Shown here in pieces: positions 16,205-24,318 of a stretch of 64,000 bases of DNA. Every line of letters starts with the position of its first letter. Within the stretch, counting starts at the first letter, position 1. Origin of the DNA: Candidatus Omnitrophota bacterium (lineage in GTDB: Bacteria; Omnitrophota; Gorgyraeia; Pluralincolimonadales; Pluralincolimonadaceae); assembly GCA_041653595.1 (NCBI GenBank), contig JBAZFB010000006.1:28575-92574 (forward strand), read 5' to 3'. The position numbers and the translations under genes were made by a program. The notes under the pieces were generated by a model, which saw only the letters and a list, made by a program, of their open reading frames with translations, had not been told where the DNA came from and did not search any database.

Positions 16205-17872
16205 CTACCCTAAGATCGCCTTCAGGTCTTCGTCGGGCGTGGTAATGGGTTTCACGCCGAAATTATTAACGAGGACTTTGAGGACGTTCGGCGACACGAA
16301 TGCCGGGAGCGACGGGCCTATCCTTATGTTCTTCACGCCCAGCGAAAGGAGCGTAATGAGGATGCAAACCGCCTTCTGCTCATACCAGGAAAGGATGATG
16401 GATAACGGCAGGTCGTTCACGCCGCAGCCGAACGCGCCGGCAAGCGCCAGCGCTATCTTTATCGCCGAATATGAGTCGTTGCACTGGCCCAGGTCAAGCA
16501 GGCGCGGGATGCCGCCGATATCTCCGAATTCAAGCGTGTTGAAGCGGAATTTCCCGCAGGCGAGCGTAAGTATCACGCAATCTTTGGGGACCTTTTCGGC
16601 GAACTCGGTGTAATAATTCCTGCCCGGCTTCGCGCCGTCGCATCCGCCTATGAGGAAGAAATGGCGTATCCTGTTCTCTTTTACGGATCCGACGATCCTG
16701 TCGGCGACGCCCAAAACCGCGTTGTGGCCGAAGCCGACGACTATTTCTTTTTCGATCTTATCCGCCTTGAGCCAGTCGAGCTCGAGCGCCTTCCTAATCA
16801 CCGGCGAAAAGTCTTTATCGTCGAACCCCGGGATATGGGTGACTCCCGGCCACGCGACCATCCCGGTCGTGAATACCCGCGCCTTATAGGAGTCGCGCGG
16901 CTTCTGGATGCAGTTTGTCGTGAACAGGAACGCGGCAGGCACGCCGTCGAATTCCTTCTGCTGGTTCTGCCACGCGGTGCCGAAATGCCCGGCGAAGTGT
17001 TTATATTTATGGAAAGCGAGATATCCGTGCGCCGGCAGCATCTCGCCGTGCGTGTAAACATTTATCCCCTTCCCTTCGGTCTGGTCCAACAGCATTTCGA
17101 GGTCGAGGAGATCGTGGCCCGAGACGATTATCGCAGGGCCCTTCTTCAGGCCCAATTTCACCCTCGTCGGGGACGGGTTGCCGAAATGTTCCGTATTCGC
17201 TTTATCGAGGAGCTCGAGGCATTTGAAATTCACCTTCCCGAACTCCATATTCATCGCGAGGGCCTCTTCGACCGAGAGGTTGTCTTCGGCGAGTTTCGAG
17301 AGCGCCTTGTGGAAATACGCGTCCACTTCCTCGTCTTCAAGGCCGAGGACCGCGGCGTGGTCGGCGTAGGCCGCCATGCCTTTAAGGCCTAAAAGCAGGA
17401 GTTCCTGCAGGCTGCGCGAATCCTCATCCATCGCGGGCCATGAAAGGACGCCTACCTGCCTGCCCTGGTCGACCAGCCCTTCTATGCTGTTCGCGGGCTT
17501 CCAATCGGTCGCGTCTGGGAGGCGTGTCGCGAAATCCTTGTCGTATTTCTTCTTATATTCCCGAAGGAAGAGCCCTTTCATTTTTTCCTTGACCTCATAC
17601 GCGCGCGTCAAAAATTCTTTGAGCCGCCCCGGGTCGAAATCAACGTTCGTTATCGTGGTAAAAAGCCCTTCTTTCAGGAAAAGGTCGGCCTCTTTATCCT
17701 TTATGCCGAGCTCGCGCGCCATATTCCCGTAAACGGCGATGCCCTTCATAGCGTATATAAGAAGGTCCTGGAGTGTCGCTGTGACCGGGTCTTTCCCGCA
17801 AACGCCCTGCATAGTGCATCCGGTACCCTGCGCGGTCTGCTCGCATTGCCTACAGAACATCTTTGTTTCCAT
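16205..17872 (-). CDS. hcp: Hybrid cluster protein / hydroxylamine reductase
   Basis: 555 residues. The N-terminal cysteines C7, C10, C19 and C25 (start METKMFCRQCEQTAQGTGC) bind the first Fe-S cluster and have the spacing of the strict-anaerobe type. Hybrid-cluster ligands are visible: His in IVSGHDLLDLE, Glu in THGEMLPAHG, and Cys in FTTNCIQKPRD, IGGCDGAKPG, ILTLACGKFRFN and LGQCNDSYSA, with Glu in SWYEQKA. The protein reduces hydroxylamine in vitro and is thought to act as an NO reductase or S-nitrosylase under nitrosative stress in the cytoplasm. The start overlaps the upstream Rrf2 regulator gene by 23 bp, so both belong to one operon. Confidence 0.95.
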   Translation of the reverse strand: METKMFCRQCEQTAQGTGCTMQGVCGKDPVTATLQDLLIYAMKGIAVYGNMARELGIKDKEADLFLKEGLFTTITNVDFDPGRLKEFLTRAYEVKEKMKGLFLREYKKKYDKDFATRLPDATDWKPANSIEGLVDQGRQVGVLSWPAMDEDSRSLQELLLLGLKGMAAYADHAAVLGLEDEEVDAYFHKALSKLAEDNLSVEEALAMNMEFGKVNFKCLELLDKANTEHFGNPSPTRVKLGLKKGPAIIVSGHDLLDLEMLLDQTEGKGINVYTHGEMLPAHGYLAFHKYKHFAGHFGTAWQNQQKEFDGVPAAFLFTTNCIQKPRDSYKARVFTTGMVAWPGVTHIPGFDDKDFSPVIRKALELDWLKADKIEKEIVVGFGHNAVLGVADRIVGSVKENRIRHFFLIGGCDGAKPGRNYYTEFAEKVPKDCVILTLACGKFRFNTLEFGDIGGIPRLLDLGQCNDSYSAIKIALALAGAFGCGVNDLPLSIILSWYEQKAVCILITLLSLGVKNIRIGPSLPAFVSPNVLKVLVNNFGVKPITTPDEDLKAILG

Positions 17873-18272
17873 GGATCATCCCCTCAATTGTTATCGGTTT
17901 CAGTTGGATGTTTATGAACTGCTCTATTGTACCTAACCGCCTCCTTAAAAAACAAGATTTTTTATTGGGGCAAGCTTCCTTTTGAAGCACGCACTCGCTC
18001 AATTTGATGGGGCCCTGGAACACTTTGACGACCTCTAGTAAGGATATCTTCTTCGGCCCGCGCGCCAGTTTGAACCCCCCGCCGGCGCCTTTCTGGGAAA
18101 TAAGGAGCCCTTTAGCGTTCAGGGTCTGCAGTATCTTCCTGAGGAACGGCCGCGGTATCCTGAGGCTCCGGACAAGCTCCGGCACCGACGTCAGACCCTC
18201 TTGCTTCTTCGCCATGTAGCAGAGCGCCCTCACGGCGTAATCCGTATTCCTGTTTATCAGTCTTATGCTCAT
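17850..18272 (-). CDS. Rrf2-family Fe-S regulator of hcp
   Basis: 140 residues. The N-terminal winged helix (NRNTDYAVRALCYMAKK, then PELVRSLRIPRPFLRKILQT, then a GAGGGFKLAR wing) is typical of Rrf2/IscR/NsrR. Three cysteines, C94, C101 and C107 (CX6CX5C), follow and should hold a 2Fe-2S or 4Fe-4S cluster sensing NO or redox state. Coupling to hcp by a 23-bp overlap argues for an NsrR-like nitrosative-stress role. The only plausible start is the ATG at 18272, seven bases after the predicted -10, so the mRNA may be leaderless. A palindrome over the -10 suggests autorepression. Confidence 0.9.
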   Translation of the reverse strand: MSIRLINRNTDYAVRALCYMAKKQEGLTSVPELVRSLRIPRPFLRKILQTLNAKGLLISQKGAGGGFKLARGPKKISLLEVVKVFQGPIKLSECVLQKEACPNKKSCFLRRRLGTIEQFINIQLKPITIEGMIHGNKDVL

Positions 18273-18279
18273 GGCAGTA

Positions 18280-18300
18280 ATGATACCACAATGGTATCAT
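18280..18300. promoter_or_regulatory. Palindromic operator for the Rrf2 regulator
   Basis: Perfect inverted repeat with 9-bp arms, ATGATACCA (18280-18288) and TGGTATCAT (18292-18300), separated by CAA. It covers the spacer and the -10 of the rrf2-hcp promoter. Symmetry and location suit an Rrf2 dimer site. Confidence 0.8.
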
Positions 18301-18307
18301 TTGTCAA
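18280..18307 (-). promoter_or_regulatory. Promoter of rrf2-hcp
   Basis: Minus strand: consensus -35 TTGACA (18302-18307), 16-nt spacer, -10 TATCAT (18280-18285). The predicted transcript start is about 18273, immediately before the ATG, implying a leaderless message. Confidence 0.75.
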
Positions 18308-18312
18308 GTTAA

Positions 18313-18345
18313 ATTTTGCAGCGCGCGGAACGCATGCTGCAAAAT
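18313..18345. repeat. 10-bp inverted repeat upstream of the rrf2 promoter
   Basis: ATTTTGCAGC (18313-18322) and GCTGCAAAAT (18336-18345) are exact inverses around 13 nt. The element stands beside the terminator-like hairpin at 18349-18400 and just upstream of the rrf2 -35. Its role is unknown: second terminator stem or protein site. Confidence 0.5.
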
Positions 18346-18348
18346 AAT

Positions 18349-18400
18349 CCCGCGCCTGCGCAGAAAATCCCTAAGAGATTTTCAAGCGATTAGGCGCGGG
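18349..18400 (-). terminator. Long terminator-like hairpin after the frameshifted lipoprotein gene
   Basis: Outer 9-bp arms CCCGCGCCT (18349-18357) and AGGCGCGGG (18392-18400), and inner 7-bp arms GAAAATC (18363-18369) and GATTTTC (18377-18383), form an interrupted stem. On the minus strand the sequence ATTATTTTGC follows, a weak U-tract. It lies 12 bp beyond the stop at 18412. Confidence 0.6.
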
Positions 18401-18411
18401 GAAAAAATTAT

Positions 18412-19127
18412 TTAATTTTTCTCGAGCTTGCGGCTGAGGTAGCCCCCCGTGAGGCCGTCAATGCTAGCGGTGAGCTCCTCTATCCTGAGCTCTCTTTCCG
18501 TGTAAGCCGGGCTTTCCTTGTCGGTTATCCTGATAAGTTGCTTCTGTAGCTTCTTCCTCTCGAAGTAAACGGTGTTGAGTGCCTCCATAATATCGTTCCT
18601 TAGCTCCACCATAAGCTTCGAGCGCGAGTCTATCGAGGTCTGGGCAGTATTATATACAAGGTCACCCAAATCCCATTTGGCCGTGAAATCCCAGCCGGAA
18701 CTTGTGTCGTCCGGACCTACCCAGAAGTTCGTCCTACCGTTTGATGTGGCGGTCGATATCGTAGTATCTAGATCATTGTTATAACCTACGCTTACTTCGG
18801 GCATCAAGGCCCTTACGGCAGCCTGGTGCCTCCAGTTGGATATCTTATCGGGATTTACCTCAGCGTATCTGATCGCGGCGCGCTGGGCTCGGGAATGGTT
18901 GGTTCGTTAGGGTCGGGGGTTTTGTTCTGGAGGGAAACTGTTTCAGTTGCAATTGGCTTCTTTTCTTCTTGCGCAAGCACGGTTTCTTCTTTTGAGGCCG
19001 GGATTTCTTGGTTAGCAACGGAAGCCGGCTTTAATGAAGTTTGCTTTGATTTTTCCCGCGCACAACCGCTTACCAACGGCACAGTCATACACAATACCAA
19101 AATAACACCTAGCTTATCATGACGCAT
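18412..19127 (-). pseudogene. Frameshifted lipoprotein/outer-membrane protein gene
   Basis: Two adjacent open frames look like one broken gene. The upstream part (18855-19127) encodes a lipoprotein signal (lipobox LVSGC at about residues 18-22) and a Pro/Glu-rich linker, then stops. The downstream part is in the -1 frame and is open from about 18896. It reads RAAIRYAEVNPDKISNWRH and continues with a region ending in charged helices (VYFERKKLQKQL). The frames overlap by about 45 nt, and the second has no good start of its own until far inside. A single-base deletion, real or in the assembly, would explain it; programmed -1 shifting is less likely, as no slippery heptamer is seen. I recall similar intact proteins in uncultured bacteria, with a TolC-like helical character. 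Confidence 0.7.
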
Positions 19128-19190
19128 TTGTCTGTGTCTCCTTTCTGCTATAATAGACGTAAAGCGGAAGGAAAAACTTTCAAAAATATT

Positions 19191-20084
19191 TTATCTCGCC
19201 CATCCTTCCCATTCGGCTTCAATTGGATTAATTGGCCCTACTTCATCCACCTCCCCCGCTTCGAGGTTGCGCGAGCCGTCGGGTTGTATGTAGTAGTCAA
19301 AATCTCCACTAAGTGCGATTTTCCCGTATTTCCCATCTGGAGTTTTGAAATAAAAACAATAACCCCCTGTTGATTCAGGGCAGACAGATTGGACGTAACC
19401 ATCCTCAGGTGCTTGAGGCATCCATTCAAATTTGGCGAAAAGCTTATCCAGAGTACTTTCTCTCATTGGATATCCCGGGAAGCAAACAAATCCGCCCGGT
19501 TCTTTCATCGTATAAATCGCTCTACCTTCTTCGTCGTAAGACCTCGTTAGCCAGACGGTCTCTTCTTCAACCACAGGGAAGTACCATAATTTAATAAAGG
19601 ACCAACCGCATTCCTTACCTTTGGATTCCTTATCTTCTATATCGGGAATATGTGCATTATGAACATACTCAAGCTTGGAAGGCGATCCTTTTTTTATAAG
19701 GTGAATTGTCAAATCATTTATGATTATCTTATCATCTGTCGGTTCCTTATAATCTGCAAGGACTATAGCATTTCCGTGATAGCCGTCTTTTTCTACCTTA
19801 ATATCACAAAAAGTGGCGTCCGGCAATTTCCAAGAAAACGTACCACCATAAATTTTCTTTTCGAGTATTTTAGTCTCGGATTTGATCTCATCGTAAAACT
19901 TGCTTTTAACCACATCAGGATACGTTACAGTCTCAAGTTCTGCCGTAAGGACCACTTCGTCCGTAATCAAGGTGCCATCCTGATCGATTATTTTACCGGC
20001 GATTTCGAATTTATCCAAAGATTGATAGCCATTACAAATGTTACTTAAACACAACAACATAACAACAAATAAAGATTTAGACAT
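19191..20084 (-). CDS. Exported protein with carboxypeptidase-regulatory-like N-terminus, unknown function
   Basis: I choose the ATG at 20084 (297 aa, beginning MSKSLFVVMLLCLSNICNGY), because it shares a base with the upstream stop (TGATG) and follows GGGGG. A start four codons earlier is possible. A signal peptide spans about residues 1-19. The next 110 residues look like a beta-sandwich (FEIAGKIIDQDGTLITDEVV and GGTFSWKLPDATFCDIKVEK), reminiscent of carboxypeptidase-regulatory or Cna-B-like domains. The C-terminal half has paired cysteines and aromatic residues and ends in an acidic stretch. I do not recognise the family. Coupling to the secreted hydrolase gene suggests a common export or surface function. 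Confidence 0.7.
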   Translation of the reverse strand: MSKSLFVVMLLCLSNICNGYQSLDKFEIAGKIIDQDGTLITDEVVLTAELETVTYPDVVKSKFYDEIKSETKILEKKIYGGTFSWKLPDATFCDIKVEKDGYHGNAIVLADYKEPTDDKIIINDLTIHLIKKGSPSKLEYVHNAHIPDIEDKESKGKECGWSFIKLWYFPVVEEETVWLTRSYDEEGRAIYTMKEPGGFVCFPGYPMRESTLDKLFAKFEWMPQAPEDGYVQSVCPESTGGYCFYFKTPDGKYGKIALSGDFDYYIQPDGSRNLEAGEVDEVGPINPIEAEWEGWAR

Positions 20085-23000
20085 CAGTACCCCCATTTTT
20101 CTAAGTTTTTTGGATTTAAAAATCCTCCAAAATATTCTTGAACATCATAATAACACTCCGTTCCAAAACTTAAATGATCTCGAATCCCGAATGGCCGAAT
20201 ATTTCCCCTAAAATATGAACGACTCATAAAATTCGACAATTTTGACTCTAAATTCTGATTTCCCAATCCTCCCGACATACTCTTTTCATGTCTATAAAGA
20301 CCTACATCACAAAAACCATACATTCGATTTGAAGGGAGGACCTCATAATTATTGTCCAGCGGAACCGGCAATCCATAGTCCAGGTTACCTATTAAACCCG
20401 ACCACCAAACTCCGATTAGGTTATCGGAAAAATTGCGTATTAATTTGTCTTTGCTATAATACAAATTATACACTTTTCCAGTAATATTATTTGCCGCAGC
20501 TGATACATACATATCTTTATAATAGTCATTCTCCTGTCTAGTGGCGTAAGTGTTACCAGAAACGGCTACCTGAACTAAGAATACGTTATTTACGATCTTT
20601 CTCTTGTCCTGAATTGCAAGTAATTTCAAAGCATATGAAGTAAGATTGCCTCCTAATGAATGTGCAACCAGGTTTATTTTAGCATTTTTAAATTCATTTT
20701 TGGTATTTTCTATTACATCAGCCAAAACCTGACCAGTCTGGAAAGAGTTTACCCATTGGTTGTCGAAAACCGTCTTGAAATTGTTACTTCCAATAAGCGG
20801 TATCGGATCGTATATCCCCTCTGCAGTATCCCACGAGAACCCAATAAAACCGCCTCTATAGCCGCTCCTATATAAACGTTTATATACGGTATTGCTCCAT
20901 GTCACAGCATCACTCTTTGGGGTCCAGGCGCCATGGATAAACATAAATACTTTGCTCGGATCTTGTATAAACATATTTTTATTTTCAACATTAATTGTCC
21001 TATATCTAAGCTTGCCATCACTCCCGTCGGAAGGAGCGCCCCTGACATCCACAAATCTATACATATCCCTTATGCTTTTTAAAGTTACATAAGCTTCGTC
21101 CAATATCGCTTCTGTCTTATTTTCGCCTAGCTCGACTATCAGAGATAACTCAAGCACCCCTTGCTCGATGCCTTCGAAGATGGCACGGAAGTTGCCATTA
21201 TCATCGAAATATTTTGACTCGAGTTCTTTCTTGTCACCTGAAGCCAGATTTATTATGATTGGTTTGGTGAATTGGGCGATGGAGCTGTTGATATCCTTTA
21301 GATATGTGAATGAGCCAATTTTCTTAATATCCTTTACCCTTTCAAATATCTTAATCCTGCCCGAGCCTTCCGCCTTTAGATAGAACTTTACATTTTGGTT
21401 GGTGGTCCATTCCTTAATGTTGGGTATTGTTAGATTTATCGGCATAAAATCCTCAAGGTCTCTTATACCGTTTATATTCCCGTCATAGCCATCGTTCCCG
21501 TTGCTGTTTACCGCGCAGGCATCATCCGAATGTATATTTGACTCATCATAATCGTCGTCATTATTGACCCAATTTACGCACCCCGGCGCGACCTGTTCGA
21601 CGGCATTGTCATCGCCGCCCAGAAAACCGTCGTTATTGGAGTCAACGAGGATGTCGCCGCTCAGAGTTTGCATATTATAACAAGAAAAAAACTTATTGCA
21701 GTAGCCTGGGCTATAGCCAAACCCGTCGCCGTATGAGGGCGCCTCCATAGTTATATCGATATCTGTGTCAGGATTAGGATTCTCCATAATAATATAGGCC
21801 GATCTATTTAAATTGTATGTCCTGTCTGCCGGGTCAAAGAGGGGATTTAGCGGGTATTTGCCGTTTATTTTGTATTTTGAAGGATCTAAGGGTTGTTCAT
21901 AATATAGAAAGGGGCCGAATGTCTCAATAAAATCACAGTTCTTGAATATGACTATAAAAGGATTATCTTTTACCGGCGGGGAATGAAGGGTCGTGACCGT
22001 CATGCCCCATAACCTTCCGGGACTCTCTTTATATTCCCAATTAATATCGGAACAACTATCGAAAGGATTGCTAAGCCAGGGATAATTTGAGACGGTACAA
22101 GACGGAAGGCCGTACGAGGGAACGTAATAACAAAAACCCATAGAATCTACCGAGCTTAGCATTATCCAGCCAGAGCTAAAAGGCGGTCCATAAGGGAAAT
22201 ACGTCCGCATGTTAGACTTTATATCCGACCAATTCGCGAAAGGAGACTCGGAGAAGAGATCGCGATTGAACATCTGGTTATAATTGATCTCAAGCTTTAT
22301 CTGTTTTTCCTGGCCAAAGTAATTGATATTCTTCCTGCGATGCCTCCCATTCTCAATATAATCAACATAAATTGGCGGAAACACATAATTTTCACCCGTC
22401 GACTGCATCTTCACAAACAACTGATAATAATAAAATGTTATCTTCTCTTCTTTAACATGCCCTGCGTCATCGGTTACCTGCGCCGTAAGGATGTTTTTGC
22501 CGGAGTGCGTTACCGGATCGACCTTCATAATGATATACTCGGGAGAATCGGCTACAATATTCCTGCGGCGCGCCTCTCCCGGGGAAAGAAGCGTCGGACC
22601 CGTAAAAGTAAAACTGGCTGGGCTTATCGTGCACTCCCGGCCGCCTATAGTTATGCTTTTTACATGGGCGAACTCATTAAACCTGCCGCCTATCTGAAGG
22701 GCATTTTCGGTTATAATTTGGTCTTTATAAGGAGAGGAAAAAGACAGCATCGGCTCTTCTTTATTATCAAGAACCGGCATTTGGACAGGATCAGTTCGAG
22801 GATTTGAGTTATTGGTACTACCGGCTCCGCCGGTAACGCCGCCTGTTATCTGTTGGACAACGGAAATGACTTGAGGATCATCGTTCTTGATCCTATAACC
22901 CGAAGTTGACGGCGTTGAGACAGGCGTAACAGGCGAACTCTTAGATGCGATAAGCGCCGGCGTAAAACCCTCTGGCGCGATGTTAGTATCTATTGACAAA

Positions 23001-23419
23001 ACTTTTTTAGTTTCTGTCTCATGCGATCCCGTCGCTTCGGGAAGCGGTCCGGCCTCTTCCTCTAATTCCTCTTTACGATATAGCGTGTAAGAATAGAACT
23101 TCCTTTTGCCTGTCGAATCAAAGATCTCAAATATGAAGACATTTTTTCCTACCGATAACGGCAAACTAGATATCATGAACTTGGATCCGCTAAATTTGAC
23201 CGGCTTGCCGTCTATCCGTAAGGATAAGATCTTCGATTCGGTCAGTATATGGCCGCTGATATCCACCGTTTCGGTATCTATTATAGAGAAAGCTGGCGGA
23301 AGTATCGAATCCAACGTTGGTAAGCGATAATTAATGCCCTTGTGGGCATACAAAGGCGTAAAAAATAGCGTCGATGACGCTAACGCGATAAATAAAACCG
23401 CGGATAATTTCTTGTGCAT
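20084..23419 (-). CDS. Large secreted alpha/beta hydrolase with calcium-binding-like loops
   Basis: 1111 residues with signal peptide MHKKLSAVLFIALASSTLFF. The N-terminal half has Ig/TIG-like beta modules (for example LSFSSPYKDQIITENALQIG). Two EF-hand/dockerin-like loops follow near residues 593 (DSNNDGFLGGDDN) and 646 (DGNINGIRDLEDF). The C-terminal third is a lipase-like alpha/beta hydrolase: FMFIHGAW with His-Gly at 829-830 (oxyanion region), the nucleophile motif AHSLGG with Ser921, and a candidate catalytic His1082 in GIRDHLS. It probably acts outside the inner membrane on a lipid, ester or peptide; the substrate is unknown. A promoter is visible at 23462-23490. Many residues are Asn/Asp, fitting an extracellular calcium-stabilised protein. 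Confidence 0.75.
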   Translation of the reverse strand: MHKKLSAVLFIALASSTLFFTPLYAHKGINYRLPTLDSILPPAFSIIDTETVDISGHILTESKILSLRIDGKPVKFSGSKFMISSLPLSVGKNVFIFEIFDSTGKRKFYSYTLYRKEELEEEAGPLPEATGSHETETKKVLSIDTNIAPEGFTPALIASKSSPVTPVSTPSTSGYRIKNDDPQVISVVQQITGGVTGGAGSTNNSNPRTDPVQMPVLDNKEEPMLSFSSPYKDQIITENALQIGGRFNEFAHVKSITIGGRECTISPASFTFTGPTLLSPGEARRRNIVADSPEYIIMKVDPVTHSGKNILTAQVTDDAGHVKEEKITFYYYQLFVKMQSTGENYVFPPIYVDYIENGRHRRKNINYFGQEKQIKLEINYNQMFNRDLFSESPFANWSDIKSNMRTYFPYGPPFSSGWIMLSSVDSMGFCYYVPSYGLPSCTVSNYPWLSNPFDSCSDINWEYKESPGRLWGMTVTTLHSPPVKDNPFIVIFKNCDFIETFGPFLYYEQPLDPSKYKINGKYPLNPLFDPADRTYNLNRSAYIIMENPNPDTDIDITMEAPSYGDGFGYSPGYCNKFFSCYNMQTLSGDILVDSNNDGFLGGDDNAVEQVAPGCVNWVNNDDDYDESNIHSDDACAVNSNGNDGYDGNINGIRDLEDFMPINLTIPNIKEWTTNQNVKFYLKAEGSGRIKIFERVKDIKKIGSFTYLKDINSSIAQFTKPIIINLASGDKKELESKYFDDNGNFRAIFEGIEQGVLELSLIVELGENKTEAILDEAYVTLKSIRDMYRFVDVRGAPSDGSDGKLRYRTINVENKNMFIQDPSKVFMFIHGAWTPKSDAVTWSNTVYKRLYRSGYRGGFIGFSWDTAEGIYDPIPLIGSNNFKTVFDNQWVNSFQTGQVLADVIENTKNEFKNAKINLVAHSLGGNLTSYALKLLAIQDKRKIVNNVFLVQVAVSGNTYATRQENDYYKDMYVSAAANNITGKVYNLYYSKDKLIRNFSDNLIGVWWSGLIGNLDYGLPVPLDNNYEVLPSNRMYGFCDVGLYRHEKSMSGGLGNQNLESKLSNFMSRSYFRGNIRPFGIRDHLSFGTECYYDVQEYFGGFLNPKNLEKWGY

Positions 23420-23461
23420 AATTTATTACTCTACCTCCAATCAAAGCAAGAATGAGTAATT

Positions 23462-23490
23462 AATATACAATATTCCACCTTCCTTGTCTA
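23462..23490 (-). promoter_or_regulatory. Promoter of the secreted hydrolase operon
   Basis: Minus strand: -35 TAGACA (23485-23490), 17-nt spacer, -10 TATATT (23462-23467), inside an AT-rich 106-bp region. The leader would be about 36 nt and contains GGAGG, though 14 nt before the ATG. Confidence 0.55.
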
Positions 23491-23525
23491 GTAAATTAAA
23501 TTGCTTATTTAGGGTAATGTGGGAT

Positions 23526-23608
23526 AAATTCAGGGACGTTTCATAAAGGGACAGTTCATTTTATAGGACGATAAGTGAAGTGCCCCCGAATAAAGCGTCC
23601 CTGAATTT
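23526..23608. repeat. 83-bp element bounded by perfect 13-bp inverted repeats
   Basis: AAATTCAGGGACG (23526-23538) and its exact inverse CGTCCCTGAATTT (23596-23608) bound 57 bp that also contain GGGAC and GCCCCC-type motifs. It lies between the hydrolase promoter and the stop of the next gene (23612). The size and GGGAC core suggest a REP/MITE-like element; it may also act as a terminator for the gene at 23612-24244. Confidence 0.65.
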
Positions 23609-23611
23609 TAA

Positions 23612-24244
23612 TTACGGCATATCGACTATCTTAAGGTCGTCGATGTATATTATCACGGAATCCTTGCCCGCGTTATATTTGGGTCCCACGGCGAATTTTA
23701 TTTCTTTGAGTTCCGCGGGATTGAATTTGACGTCCGTGACCATCTTGGCCGAGGTGTTGTCCCAATACTGCCCTTTCTTGGGATACACATTAAAGGGTAT
23801 GGCCACCTTCTGCCATTCTTTGGTGGTCTTGACGTAGGCAGGTGTGGCCATCACGCCTACTTCGGTCTTGTTGCCGTCGTTATCATCGGCATCGATCAAT
23901 AATACCTCGAAATTCTCTCCGCCTGCGGCGCCCTTGACCCAGAACTCGACCGCGGGTTTATTGAACTTTGTCAGGTCAACCGGGGGGATCAGGGGATTCC
24001 GCCCTACTACCGCGCCCGACCATTGCGTGCTATCGAAATCCGCCTTCAGGCACCCCTCGCCCGAGTGAGAGCCCGTCTTCTCGATCTCGAAAGTCGTCCC
24101 GCCGCCATAGGCATACATATACTGGCCGTTAGTTTCATCTATGATGTCCGTGAAAAAATCCGCTGATGCGGCGCGCGCTACGCCGGCCGCGCAGATCAGC
24201 GCCAAACCGCACAAAAACACCGCGACAAACACCGCCCTCTTCAT
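23612..24244 (-). CDS. Exported beta-sandwich protein, carbohydrate-binding-like
   Basis: The start is the ATG at 24244, preceded by AGGAGGT at 6 nt spacing; a longer frame to 24397 is spurious. The product is 210 residues. A signal peptide spans residues 1-25 (MKRAVFVAVFLCGLALICAA, then GVARA). The mature part resembles galactose-binding or CBM-like jelly rolls: FEIEKTGSHSGEGCLKADFD, KPAVEFWVKGAAGGENFEVL and a C-terminal SVIIYIDDLKIVD. The last pattern is typical of carbohydrate-binding modules in secreted proteins. No catalytic residues are evident. It has its own strong promoter and is monocistronic. Confidence 0.75.
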   Translation of the reverse strand: MKRAVFVAVFLCGLALICAAGVARAASADFFTDIIDETNGQYMYAYGGGTTFEIEKTGSHSGEGCLKADFDSTQWSGAVVGRNPLIPPVDLTKFNKPAVEFWVKGAAGGENFEVLLIDADDNDGNKTEVGVMATPAYVKTTKEWQKVAIPFNVYPKKGQYWDNTSAKMVTDVKFNPAELKEIKFAVGPKYNAGKDSVIIYIDDLKIVDMP

Positions 24245-24271
24245 TTTGCTACCTCCTGTATTTATGGATAG

Positions 24272-24300
24272 ATTATAACTCCGGCAGGACATTACTTCAA
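24272..24300 (-). promoter_or_regulatory. Promoter of the carbohydrate-binding-like protein gene
   Basis: Minus strand: -35 TTGAAG (24295-24300), 17-nt spacer, perfect -10 TATAAT (24272-24277). The leader is about 21 nt with a good Shine-Dalgarno. Confidence 0.75.
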
Positions 24301-24318
24301 TAAGATTAACGTCCCCGA

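Noticed and set aside
16661..17392. 243-aa plus-strand open frame inside hcp
   Set aside because: It is an antisense shadow of a well-conserved gene with high-GC third positions; no domain or ribosome-binding site.
19140..19175. Fourth copy of the shared promoter block near the lipoprotein gene
   Set aside because: Only the short AAAGCGGAA core matches and it is on the opposite strand relative to the gene.
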